Of a stretch of DNA of 5,680 nt, positions 1 through 5,221 are shown piece after piece. A program made the translations under genes and the position numbers. Position 1 is the first letter of the stretch; every line of letters starts with the position of its first letter. A model generated the notes under the pieces. That model saw nothing but the letters and a program-made list of their open reading frames with translations. It did no database searches and was not told the origin of the DNA. This stretch comes from Phycisphaeraceae bacterium (lineage in GTDB: Bacteria; Planctomycetota; Phycisphaerae; Phycisphaerales; Phycisphaeraceae): positions 1 through 5,680 of the forward strand of contig JAJDCV010000216.1 of assembly GCA_029260675.1 (NCBI GenBank). The letters run 5' to 3'.

Positions 1-80
1 TACAGCTCGCACATGACGCATTGGGGGAAGTAGCCCCAAGTAAGCGCACACACGCTATCGACCCATGACACCAGCGCAAC

Positions 81-102
81 AAAAAACCCGCCATTCAGCG
101 GG
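81..102 (-). terminator. Intrinsic terminator of tRNA-Pro
   Basis: Read on the minus strand, a CCCGC / GCGGG stem (plus positions 98-102 and 87-91) with a 6-nt loop is followed directly by six T residues (81-86). It starts about 18 nt past the tRNA 3' end, in the right orientation to end the tRNA transcript. Stem and T-tract are read directly from the sequence; termination itself is inferred. Confidence 0.8.
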
Positions 103-119
103 TCCGTTGTCCTATCAAA

Positions 120-193
120 TCGGGGCGGCCGGATTTGAACCGACGACCTTTCGCCCCCCAGACGAACGCTCTACCAAGCTGAGCTACGCCCCG
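120..193 (-). tRNA. tRNA-Pro, anticodon GGG
   Basis: A complete cloverleaf reads on the minus strand. The 7-bp acceptor stem is CGGGCG-like and perfect (CGGGGCG with CGCCCCG), and the D arm GCTC/GAGC closes a loop carrying GG. The anticodon stem TTCGT/GCGAA closes the loop CTGGGGG, which puts GGG at the anticodon (plus 157-159). The variable loop has 5 nt, and the T arm GTCGG/CCGGC closes the loop TTCAAAT. GGG decodes the proline codon CCC. The C1:G72 first pair is the known hallmark of bacterial tRNA-Pro and supports the identity. The discriminator base is A (position 120). The 3' CCA is not encoded, because the minus strand continues TTTG, so a CCA-adding enzyme is needed. The gene stands alone with its own terminator. 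Confidence 0.97.
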
Positions 194-270
194 CAGCGTT
201 GAACGAGGCAGTTTATCCGTGGGGGTCGTTTGAGGCAACTACTTTATTCAGGCGGTCAATTCCCCTCATC

Positions 271-366
271 AGAGCCGCGTCGCTGCCGACCCCCGGGGGG
301 AGTGAGAACATCTCGTCAGAGCCGCCGTGCCCTCACGGCGGACCGCGTCGAGGGCGACGCGGCTCT
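271..366. repeat. REP/BIME-like palindrome cluster
   Basis: Positions 318-366 form a 49-nt imperfect palindrome centred on A342. Each half is itself a perfect hairpin: an 8-bp stem 322-329/334-341 with loop CCCT, and an 8-bp stem 343-350/355-362 with loop AGGG. The two halves, one reverse-complemented, match at 18 of 24 positions. All six differences are in the stems and are compensated, so both hairpins remain perfect. A third, partial copy (AGAGCCGCGTCGC) lies at 271-283 and pairs perfectly over 13 nt with 354-366. This is the architecture of paired inverted REP units (BIMEs). It lies between the 3' ends of ubiE and the tRNA and could protect or terminate the ubiE transcript, which is inference. 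No transposase is visible nearby. Confidence 0.75.
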
Positions 367-389
367 GCGCCCTATCGCTGCCGAACAGA

Positions 390-420
390 CCCTGAACCCT
401 GCACCCTAGACCCTAACCCC
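390..420. repeat. Degenerate heptanucleotide array over the ubiE stop codon
   Basis: Four successive 7-nt units start with CCCT at 390, 397, 404 and 411, followed by CCCC from 417. The consensus on the plus strand is CCCTNNA-like. On the minus strand, the ubiE mRNA sense, this gives five runs of at least three G separated by 3-4 nt, a canonical G-quadruplex pattern. The ubiE stop TAG (408-406) and its last codons lie inside the array. No function is known for it here. Confidence 0.75.
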
Positions 421-1200
421 GCGATAGCACACCGCGACCCCAAACGTCAGCGTCTTGATCTGCGGGTCGGCGAACCCCGCGGTGCGCATCGAGTCCACCA
501 TCCCGGCCCGGTCGATGAAGGTGTTGACACTCTTGGGCAGGTACTTGTACGCGCCGCTTCTGTCCCGGGCGATCAGGCTGGCGGTGATCGGCATGACCTT
601 CTCACGATAAATCCGGTCGAAGAAGCGGATCACCGGGTGGGTCGGCGTGCTGAATTCCAGGATGATCACCCGCCCGCCGGGCCGAAGCACCCGGTAGAAC
701 TCGCGCATCGCCGCGGCCGGGTCGGCGACGTTACGGATGCCAAAGGCGATGCTGACGACGTCGACGCTCTGGTCTGCGATGGGCAGGCGCATCGCATCGG
801 CGGCGTGGTAGGTGGGGATTGGGGATTGGTGGTTGGGGGTTGGGGAGGGCCGTTTCTGTTGTGCGACCGCCAGCATCGCCATGGTGAAATCCACGCCGAT
901 GACCTGCCGTGGTTTGACTGGGCCGTTTGCAAACGCGATCGCCAAGTCACCGGTGCCACATGCCACATCGAGCACCGCGTCACGGGGCTTAAGTTCCGCC
1001 ATCCTCACCGCGGCGCGGCGCCAGGCCTGGTCGCGCCACATTGAGTGCAGGCGGTTGTTCAGGTCGTAGGCGTGGGCGATGGCGGCGAACATCTGCTCGA
1101 CCCGCCGGGCCTTGTCTTCCGCGGCGTGCGGGTCGGCACCGGGACGCAGGTCGGCATCGGTCCAGGCGGCCGAATCTTGGGGCTTGGTATCGGTAGGCAT
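406..1200 (-). CDS. ubiE: Demethylmenaquinone/2-polyprenyl-6-methoxybenzoquinol C-methyltransferase
   Basis: This is a class I SAM-dependent methyltransferase of 264 residues. In this family the enzyme C-methylates demethylmenaquinone (MenG role) and/or the ubiquinone precursor at the membrane. SAM motif I VLDVACGTGDLA is at 76-87, and the acidic end of strand 2 is IGVDF at 101-105. The UbiE signature FGIRNVAD is at 153-160, YRVLRPGG is at 169-176, and the conserved SGAYKYLPKSV is at 215-225. The C-terminus (GVAVCYRG) matches the family pattern. The first 30 or so residues are a charged extension before the usual VEQMFAAIAHAYD start. I see no good Shine-Dalgarno before the ATG, so the start is less certain. 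Residues 118-129 (Pro/Ser-rich) are encoded by a heptad repeat in the linker before motif II and add only about three residues compared with E. coli UbiE. It lies 138 bp downstream of the M48 gene on the same strand with no clear terminator between, so co-transcription is possible. The sequence cannot decide between menaquinone and ubiquinone as the end product, so menG is an equally fair name. Confidence 0.93.
   Translation of the reverse strand: MPTDTKPQDSAAWTDADLRPGADPHAAEDKARRVEQMFAAIAHAYDLNNRLHSMWRDQAWRRAAVRMAELKPRDAVLDVACGTGDLAIAFANGPVKPRQVIGVDFTMAMLAVAQQKRPSPTPNHQSPIPTYHAADAMRLPIADQSVDVVSIAFGIRNVADPAAAMREFYRVLRPGGRVIILEFSTPTHPVIRFFDRIYREKVMPITASLIARDRSGAYKYLPKSVNTFIDRAGMVDSMRTAGFADPQIKTLTFGVAVCYRGVRV
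814..848. repeat. Heptanucleotide array within ubiE
   Basis: Five consecutive 7-nt units occur on the plus strand: GGGGATT twice, then GGTGGTT, GGGGGTT and GGGGAGG. On the coding (minus) strand the unit is AATCCCC. The array is 35 nt long and encodes roughly residues 118-129 of UbiE, a Pro/Ser/Thr-rich linker. The plus strand, which is the template strand for ubiE, has dense G runs and could form a G-quadruplex. The unit resembles the CCCC-type heptad repeats (STRRs) known from filamentous cyanobacteria, but this is only a likeness. Confidence 0.75.
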
Positions 1201-1338
1201 AGGCGGATGGGGTGCTGATGTGAACGATGTAGATCGGTACTTACTAGCCCGTGGGTGTATACCCGCGGAGGCTCGTATCTGCCTGCTATAGAATGGGTGC
1301 CGCCCAACGACTACAACAGCTTAGTGAATGTAGAAACC
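1201..1338. other. Spacer between M48 gene and ubiE
   Basis: This 138-bp gap separates two minus-strand genes. An imperfect inverted repeat centred near 1258 (CGTGGGT / ATACCCGCG, 1250-1267) is visible. There is no T-tract that would make it a terminator, and I found no convincing -35/-10 pair for ubiE. Read-through from the M48 gene is therefore plausible. Confidence 0.4.
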
Positions 1339-2262
1339 CTAGCGGTACTGATCCCCCGCCCCCTGGGGGTCCGGGTTGGCCGGCTGATTCTCCGGATCGT
1401 GTTGCGGCGGAGGCAGACGCTTAAGTTCCGCCAGCACCGTCCGCTGATAACGGTCACGATGGATCCGGTATTTCTGCGGGTCTTTATAGTCGGGGTACTG
1501 GTCCTTGATGATCATGTTGAGGTGCTTGATCCGCGTGTCGGGGTACGGGTGGGTCGCCAGGAACTCCATCCCCGCCCCGCCGCCGCCGCTGGCACGCTTG
1601 AGCACCTTCATGACCTGCACCTGCCCGACGGGGTTGTAACCCAGGCGGGTCATGTAGCGCACGCCCAGTTCATCGGATTGGGTCTCCTGGTTTCGGCCAT
1701 AACTGAGCATGTAAAGCCCCCCGCCGACGCTCGTCCCGACACCCAATACCGTCAGCCAGTCTTCATCGGACTGTTCGCCTGCAACCCCAACGGCTACACC
1801 GGCGGCGGTGATGAGGATCGCCCGGGTCATCTGTTGTCCGATATGCTGCGCGGTGACGTGCCCGACTTCGTGTCCCAGCACCCCGGCGAGTTGGGCCTCG
1901 CTCTTGAGTTCCTTCAGCAGGCCGCGAGTGACGAACACCTTCCCGCCAGGCAGGGCGAAGGCGTTGATCACCGCGGAGTCCACCGCGTGGAACTCCCACT
2001 CCAGGTCCGGCCGTTCGCTGGCCGCCGCCAGTTTATGACCGATATCGCTGACGTAGTTCTGGATCGATGCCGAGGGGATGTCCCCGCCGTACTGCTGGAC
2101 AAATGTCGGGGCGGCCTCGGCGCCGAGGGATTTTTCCTTCTCAACGCTGATCCAGTTCAACTGCTGCTCACCGGTCGCCGGGTTGGTCGAGCAGCCCGTG
2201 AGCGCCGCCAGGACCAGCAAAGCCGGCAGGGTCCAACTCATTAGAAAAGTCTGATATCTCAT
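1339..2262 (-). CDS. M48 family metalloprotease, lipoprotein
   Basis: This is a predicted zinc endopeptidase of peptidase family M48 (BepA/LoiP/YcaL-like), 307 residues, likely lipid-anchored and facing the periplasm, where such enzymes handle misfolded envelope proteins. The start chosen is ATG 2262-2260, which has GAGG 8 nt upstream and gives a short signal peptide with Arg-2, a hydrophobic core and the lipobox LTGC (lipidated Cys-24). An upstream in-frame ATG at 2364 would bury this signal behind 34 extra residues. Conserved parts are NAFALPGG (100-107), the catalytic HEVGH (131-135, two zinc His and the Glu base), and the third zinc ligand Glu-193 in RNQETQSDELG. Two small-residue-rich hydrophobic stretches (about 147-162 and 170-186) flank the active-site region. 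THPYPDTRIKHL (237-248) is the family's late HP motif. The C-terminus is a Pro/Gln-rich tail without TPR repeats, so it is not a full BepA. Substrate is unknown. The nearest gene on the same strand is ubiE, 138 bp downstream, with no functional link apparent. Confidence 0.92.
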   Translation of the reverse strand: MRYQTFLMSWTLPALLVLAALTGCSTNPATGEQQLNWISVEKEKSLGAEAAPTFVQQYGGDIPSASIQNYVSDIGHKLAAASERPDLEWEFHAVDSAVINAFALPGGKVFVTRGLLKELKSEAQLAGVLGHEVGHVTAQHIGQQMTRAILITAAGVAVGVAGEQSDEDWLTVLGVGTSVGGGLYMLSYGRNQETQSDELGVRYMTRLGYNPVGQVQVMKVLKRASGGGGAGMEFLATHPYPDTRIKHLNMIIKDQYPDYKDPQKYRIHRDRYQRTVLAELKRLPPPQHDPENQPANPDPQGAGDQYR

Positions 2263-2270
2263 GTCAGTCG

Positions 2271-2274
2271 CCTC
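2271..2274 (-). promoter_or_regulatory. Ribosome binding site of the M48 gene
   Basis: GAGG on the minus strand lies 8 nt before ATG 2262. It supports this start over the upstream ATG at 2364 and fits the lipoprotein signal peptide that then begins the protein. Confidence 0.7.
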
Positions 2275-2417
2275 ATCATTCAAAGCCCGGGCAGCCAGAA
2301 GCACCCGCTGATACATCCCCCATAAGCATAGACGAACCAACCGGGGGTTTTGATCCCGGATCATAGCCCATTGGGTTGATTTTACAGGCTCGGCTTGACC
2401 CTAGACCAACTGTATCG

Positions 2418-2444
2418 TTGACTTGATTCCGTCCTATAAATAAT
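2418..2444 (+). promoter_or_regulatory. Possible promoter for the B12-fold gene leader
   Basis: TTGACT (2418-2423) is followed after 15 nt by AATAAT (2439-2444) inside an AT-rich patch. The hexamers resemble sigma-70 boxes, but the spacing is 2 nt short of ideal. It would start a leader of roughly 300 nt. An alternative start lies at the second AT-rich patch, near TTTAAT (2530-2535), which lacks a good -35 box. Confidence 0.25.
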
Positions 2445-2724
2445 TAATCCGTAGCCTCAGACCCTGTTTCGGGCGCCACCGGCCGTTTATCGGGTCGGAG
2501 TCGCGCCATAAGTCATTAGTATATTTAGTTTTAATACCCTCGGTCCGATCACGCCCCCACGTACATGACGCTGGAGGAATTCCGCCCCGATTCCGATGAA
2601 TAGCAGGTCGCCGCACCACGGTTCCGCAAGGGGGTCCACCGGAGTGGAAACTGGCCCAGCCAGCCGTCGCGGGATGTGACAACTGACCCACGCAGCCACA
2701 AGGACGGGCTGCCGAAACCGAAGC

Positions 2725-2743
2725 GGGCGCATCGCCCTTTTTT
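2725..2743 (+). terminator. Terminator-like hairpin just before the B12-fold gene
   Basis: GGGCG (2725-2729) and CGCCC (2733-2737) form a 5-bp GC stem with a 3-nt loop, followed at once by six T (2738-2743). It sits only 16 nt before the ATG at 2760, so it would stop transcription before the gene. GCGGGC (2723-2728) can instead pair with GCCCGC (2754-2759) around the ribosome binding site. CGGGCT (2705-2710) can pair with AGCCCG (2753-2758). These alternatives are mutually exclusive or compete, as in attenuators. The pairings are read from the sequence; regulation is inferred. Confidence 0.55.
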
Positions 2744-2748
2744 ATGTT

Positions 2749-2754
2749 GGAGAG
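2749..2754 (+). promoter_or_regulatory. Ribosome binding site of the B12-fold gene
   Basis: GGAGAG lies just before ATG 2760, with 7 nt from GGAG to the start. It decides the start at 2760 over an in-frame ATG at 2676, which has no such site and would run coding sequence through the terminator hairpin. It lies inside the loop of the alternative stem 2723-2728/2754-2759. Confidence 0.75.
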
Positions 2755-2759
2755 CCCGC

Positions 2760-3476
2760 ATGGCCAGTCGACGCAACGTCCTTCAGGAACGATTCTTTAC
2801 CAGCCTCATCAGCGGTGACCGGGCCACGGCTCGGGACATCGTCGATAAGGCCCTGCAAGCCGACACCCCCGCGACCAAGATCCTAAGCCACCTGTTCTGG
2901 CCGGCCCTGGAGCAGTTCCAGAACCTGCACCGCAACGATCAACTCACACCGCTTGCGTACAACTTCGCGACCCGCCTGCTCCGTCAGCTCGTGGACCAGA
3001 TGCAGATCCGCCTGGAGCAGTCGACCCGACGGGGCACCAAGGTGCTGATCGTCAGCGGGTCCGAGCAGTCCGAAGAGATCGCCGCGCAGATGGCCGCCGA
3101 CCTGCTCGAGGCCGACGGGTACACCGTCTTCTACGCCGGCGGCGGGATCGCCAACGACGAGATCGTCGAGCAGCTCACCGAACTCAAGGCCGACAAGCTC
3201 GTGATCTTCGGGGCCGTGTCCTCGACCGTCCCCGCGACCCGCCTGCTGATCGACCGGATGCACGAGATCGGCGCCAACGAGCACGTGCAGGTGATCGTCG
3301 GCGGCGGCGTCTTCAACCGTGCCGACGGCCTGGCCGAAGAGATCGGCGCGGACCTCTGGTCCAGCGACCCCACCGACCTGGTCCAGCAGATGCAGACCGC
3401 CCCCAACCGCCGCATGACCTCCGACCAGCGGACCGTCGGTCGGAAACGACGGGCACCCAAGCGCAACGTCGCGTAA
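2760..3476 (+). CDS. B12-binding-fold protein lacking the DxHxxG histidine
   Basis: This 238-residue protein has the layout of methionine-synthase-type cobalamin-binding modules. A helical cap lies at about 1-88 (PALEQFQ at 48-54 and a conserved-looking TPLAYNFATRLLRQL at 63-77). A Rossmann-like alpha/beta domain follows at about 93-212, with KVLIVSG, GYTVFYAGGGI, KLVIFGAVSS and VQVIVGGGVFN strands and turns. The cobalt-ligating motif DxHxxG expected after the first strand is replaced by SGSEQSEEIA (99-108), with no histidine. Binding of cobalamin in the usual base-off/His-on way is therefore not expected. No methyltransferase domain and no recognisable HTH is attached. The last 22 residues are very basic (RRMTSDQRTVGRKRRAPK) and probably disordered, perhaps for nucleic-acid or protein contact. 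It stands alone between a terminator-like leader and a strong terminator. A regulatory or sensor role, as for stand-alone B12-fold domains, is inference; the ligand is unknown. Confidence 0.8.
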   Translation: MASRRNVLQERFFTSLISGDRATARDIVDKALQADTPATKILSHLFWPALEQFQNLHRNDQLTPLAYNFATRLLRQLVDQMQIRLEQSTRRGTKVLIVSGSEQSEEIAAQMAADLLEADGYTVFYAGGGIANDEIVEQLTELKADKLVIFGAVSSTVPATRLLIDRMHEIGANEHVQVIVGGGVFNRADGLAEEIGADLWSSDPTDLVQQMQTAPNRRMTSDQRTVGRKRRAPKRNVA

Positions 3477-3506
3477 ACACACGCCGACTACCCAATCAAG
3501 AAGAAG

Positions 3507-3536
3507 AACGCCGCCTCGCCACGGGCGGCGTTTTTT
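3507..3536 (+). terminator. Strong intrinsic terminator after the B12-fold gene
   Basis: The stem CGCCGCC (3509-3515) / GGCGGCG (3524-3530) has an 8-nt loop and is followed by six T (3531-3536); the A residues upstream extend the pairing. It lies 30 nt after the stop codon. On the other strand the stem is followed by TTCTTCTTCTT, so it may also weakly stop the converging kinase transcript. Confidence 0.9.
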
Positions 3537-3613
3537 CGTGGCTATCTATCTCACGTCTGTAGATCACTTGACAGCATAAGTAGCCAGCTCGACAGACATA
3601 CCGGTGAACAGGT

Positions 3614-4603
3614 CTAAATCGATTCGACTCGGACCGATTCCGCCAACTCACGGACATTATTCATATCGAAGTCTGCGGGGTGCGCGTTAAACGTACTGGC
3701 CGTGGCGACCGCCAGCCCCCGGCCAAGCGCTTCGTCCGGGGCCAGACCGCGCAGGTGTGCATCCAGCACCGCGGCGACCAGGCAATCTCCGCTGCCGACC
3801 GTGCTGACGACCCGGCTGGAATCGATTTCACACACGCCGCGGTAAGCGCCCGACTCGGTCACCAACAGCCCGCCTTCACGGCCCAAGCTGACCAACACCC
3901 ATCCGCCCCCAGATTGGTTTCCCGCTGCCCAAACGATCCCACGCGCCGCTTCAAGCATATCCTCAGACGACATCTCTGCGGTATAACCCAACGCGGCGGT
4001 GAGCTCGGACCGGTTCGGGCTGATCATCCACACCGGCCTACTCAACCTACTCAAGGCCGCCCCCAGCGTCTGGCCGTCCAGGTCAAGCACTACCCGGGCC
4101 CCGCCTTCTTGGGCCACATCCACCAACGCTACCAAAGCGGTGTCGTCCATCCCGTCGGGTAAAGAACCGGCGAAGACAAACACGGCGTCATCTCGGCTCA
4201 GCAGACCGACCTTCGTCATCAGTCGAGCCAGGTCGTGCTCCGTCAGTTCGTATCCCTTCGTGCGCAGGTGGGTGTCGGTCTTAGCCTCGGGGTCGACCAC
4301 CGTGATGTTCTCACGGGTCGGGCCAAGGACCGAGAGCAGTTGATTGTTAACCCGGCCAAGCCCCTCTCCCGTGCTCAGGAACGTTTCGAACATGTCGACC
4401 TCACCCTGACCGACGAAGCCCGTGGCGATGTTGGATCGTCCAAGACGTGCCAGAGCACGCGCCAGGTTGATCCCCTTGCCCGCCGGGGTATGACTCACCG
4501 TCTCGGCCGACAGGTGGGCGCCGACCTGGAAACCGGGAGCCCTAAGCACCCGATCGATCGCGGTGTTCATCGTCACGGTGATGACCGTCGCTGTCGCCGA
4601 CAC
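3614..4603 (-). CDS. PfkB-family hexose kinase, 1-phosphofructokinase-like
   Basis: This cytoplasmic carbohydrate kinase of the PfkB/ribokinase superfamily is closest in pattern to FruK/LacC-type enzymes, which phosphorylate fructose-1-phosphate or tagatose-6-phosphate with ATP. The N-terminus VITVTMNTAIDR matches the TVTLNPAIDR opening of this subfamily, with Met and Thr in place of the usual Leu and Pro. Other motifs are TPAGKGIN (39-46), AGSLPDG (145-151), SPNRSEL (195-201), and VSTVGSGDC (266-274) with catalytic Asp-273 and the GSGD anion hole. The length of 329 residues is close to E. coli FruK (312). The start chosen is GTG 4603-4601, with GGGAGG 9 nt upstream. The upstream ATG at 4651 would add 16 unconserved residues, and an internal ATG at 4570 would cut into the first strand. 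No PTS fructose permease or other sugar gene is in the window, so the substrate stays open. It is divergent from the PilZ gene across 135 bp. Confidence 0.88.
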   Translation of the reverse strand: MSATATVITVTMNTAIDRVLRAPGFQVGAHLSAETVSHTPAGKGINLARALARLGRSNIATGFVGQGEVDMFETFLSTGEGLGRVNNQLLSVLGPTRENITVVDPEAKTDTHLRTKGYELTEHDLARLMTKVGLLSRDDAVFVFAGSLPDGMDDTALVALVDVAQEGGARVVLDLDGQTLGAALSRLSRPVWMISPNRSELTAALGYTAEMSSEDMLEAARGIVWAAGNQSGGGWVLVSLGREGGLLVTESGAYRGVCEIDSSRVVSTVGSGDCLVAAVLDAHLRGLAPDEALGRGLAVATASTFNAHPADFDMNNVRELAESVRVESI

Positions 4604-4612
4604 GCTTGCTTG

Positions 4613-4618
4613 CCTCCC
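4613..4618 (-). promoter_or_regulatory. Ribosome binding site deciding a GTG start
   Basis: GGGAGG on the minus strand lies 9 nt before GTG 4603. It is the best Shine-Dalgarno match near this gene and places the start where the PfkB fold is expected to begin. Confidence 0.75.
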
Positions 4619-4673
4619 AGCACGGTAACTATCGGACCCAACGGCCCCCATCTCACAGCCGGCTCAAGCCGTT

Positions 4674-4717
4674 ACAGACCCGCCGCAGGTGTAACCGATA
4701 CAGACTCTACAGACTTT
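4674..4717. repeat. ACAGACY direct repeats in divergent promoter region
   Basis: ACAGACC occurs at 4674-4680, and ACAGACT at 4700-4706 and 4709-4715. The last two belong to a 9-nt tandem (ACAGACTCT, ACAGACTTT). They lie between the divergent kinase and PilZ genes, 20-65 bp before the PilZ start. They could be operator sites, but no clear -35/-10 boxes are seen. Confidence 0.35.
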
Positions 4718-4738
4718 ACGGCCAGGCGAAACCTACCT

Positions 4739-5062
4739 ATGACCACCCCCGAACGACGACGCGACCCACGCATCCCCGCTAACCACCAGGTCAAGCTCAA
4801 GTGCGAGCAGACCGCTGGCAAGTACATCCCCGGGACCACCCAGGATGTTTCCGACGGTGGGGCTATGCTCATGCTCGAGCATCCCCGTCTGCTGACCACC
4901 GGACAGAAGGTGCAGATCGGCATCTACAACGACCCCACACGCGGCATGCTCACGACCGAGGACTTCGTCGAAGCCACCATCGTCCGTAGCCTGGGCCACG
5001 GGGAAACCCAGCACGTCGCGGTCCGCTACGCCCACCCCCAGCGTTTCGCTGAAGCGATCTGA
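4739..5062 (+). CDS. Single-domain PilZ protein, likely c-di-GMP receptor
   Basis: This small cytoplasmic protein of 107 residues is almost entirely one PilZ domain. The two known c-di-GMP-binding elements are present: the RRxxxR-type loop near the N-terminus (ERRRDPRIPA, 5-14) and the DxSxxG motif (DVSDGG, 36-41). Beta-barrel strands follow, with GQKVQIGIYN (55-64) and VEATIVRSLG (77-86), and HVAVRYAHP (92-100) near the end. PilZ domains change partner activity when c-di-GMP binds, typically in motility, pili or polysaccharide export. The in-frame region upstream of ATG 4739 is open but not conserved-looking and is antisense to the kinase, so this ATG is preferred although the Shine-Dalgarno is weak (AGG, 12 nt away). 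The next gene on the same strand is a CpaF-like pilus ATPase 247 bp downstream, which suggests but does not prove a pilus-related role. Confidence 0.88.
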   Translation: MTTPERRRDPRIPANHQVKLKCEQTAGKYIPGTTQDVSDGGAMLMLEHPRLLTTGQKVQIGIYNDPTRGMLTTEDFVEATIVRSLGHGETQHVAVRYAHPQRFAEAI

Positions 5063-5164
5063 AGCCTACCCCCACGCCGCGGATCTAATTCCCGGCACCT
5101 CAAGCCCCCCACCTCCCGCACCCAACATTCATCGACCGGGCCCGATATCTCCGCATCAATGGCC

Positions 5165-5211
5165 CCCAGATCAGCCATTTCTGGGTTATGGCTTTTCTAA
5201 AAAAGCCATAA
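5165..5211. promoter_or_regulatory. Two adjacent hairpins upstream of the CpaF-like gene
   Basis: Hairpin 1 pairs CCCAGA (5165-5170) with TCTGGG (5180-5185). Hairpin 2, directly abutting, is a perfect 11-bp stem (5186-5196/5201-5211) with loop CTAA. AGCCAT occurs at 5172-5177 and 5204-5209, and its complement ATGGCT at 5188-5193, so one central segment can pair with either side across equal 10-nt loops. There is no T-tract, so it is not a standard terminator. It may be an operator or an RNA switch; the function is unknown. Confidence 0.45.
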
Positions 5212-5221
5212 TCATAAACGG

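Larger units (their letters stand above)
2263..2759. other. Divergent intergenic region with possible leader RNA
   Basis: This 497-bp gap separates the divergent M48 and B12-fold genes. It contains two AT-rich patches unlike the GC-rich surroundings (about 2411-2450 and 2505-2535), which are likely promoter regions. A GC-rich segment from about 2540 follows, with successive small plus-strand hairpins: 2635-2639/2644-2648 with loop CGGA, 2666-2670/2676-2680 with loop GGGAT, and 2692-2697/2707-2712 with a 9-nt loop. The series ends in a terminator-like hairpin at 2725-2743. I see no convincing protein gene in it. The order of folds ending in a T-tract suggests either a small RNA or a 5' leader with attenuation. 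I do not recognise a known RNA family. Confidence 0.5.

Noticed and set aside
21..39. Hairpin TTGGGG / CCCCAA at the left edge
   Set aside because: It has only a 6-bp stem without a T-tract on either strand, and there is too little context at the window edge to assign a role.
199..1044. Plus-strand open frame of 281 codons
   Set aside because: It is antisense to ubiE, whose motifs are clear. Its product shows no recognisable domain and it runs through the REP-like palindromes.
1255..2244. Plus-strand open frame of 329 codons
   Set aside because: It is antisense to the M48 protease gene, with low-complexity His/Arg/Val-rich translation typical of a shadow in GC-rich DNA.
2565..2603. Twelve-codon open frame MTLEEFRPDSDE in the leader
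   Set aside because: There is no Shine-Dalgarno before it, and its codons do not suggest an amino-acid-starvation leader peptide. It could be chance.
2600..2715. Possible cobalamin riboswitch before the B12-fold gene
   Set aside because: GGTTCC, an AAGGGG segment and AGCCAC...CTGCCG loosely recall parts of the cobalamin aptamer. The conserved core around the GTCCCGC-ACTGT box is not matched and the segment is too short. An Infernal search with RF00174 would settle it.
2676..2759. Upstream in-frame ATG extending the B12-fold protein by 28 residues
   Set aside because: The extension would be translated through the terminator-like hairpin and T-tract and has no ribosome site, whereas ATG 2760 has GGAG at 7 nt.
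2883..3482. Minus-strand open frame of 199 codons
   Set aside because: It is antisense to the B12-fold gene and has no recognisable domain; its Gly/Asp/Leu/Val-rich translation looks like a mirror of GC-rich codons.
4235..4738. N-terminal extension of the PilZ protein
   Set aside because: This part of the open frame is antisense to the kinase gene plus its promoter region, and the PilZ domain begins at ATG 4739.
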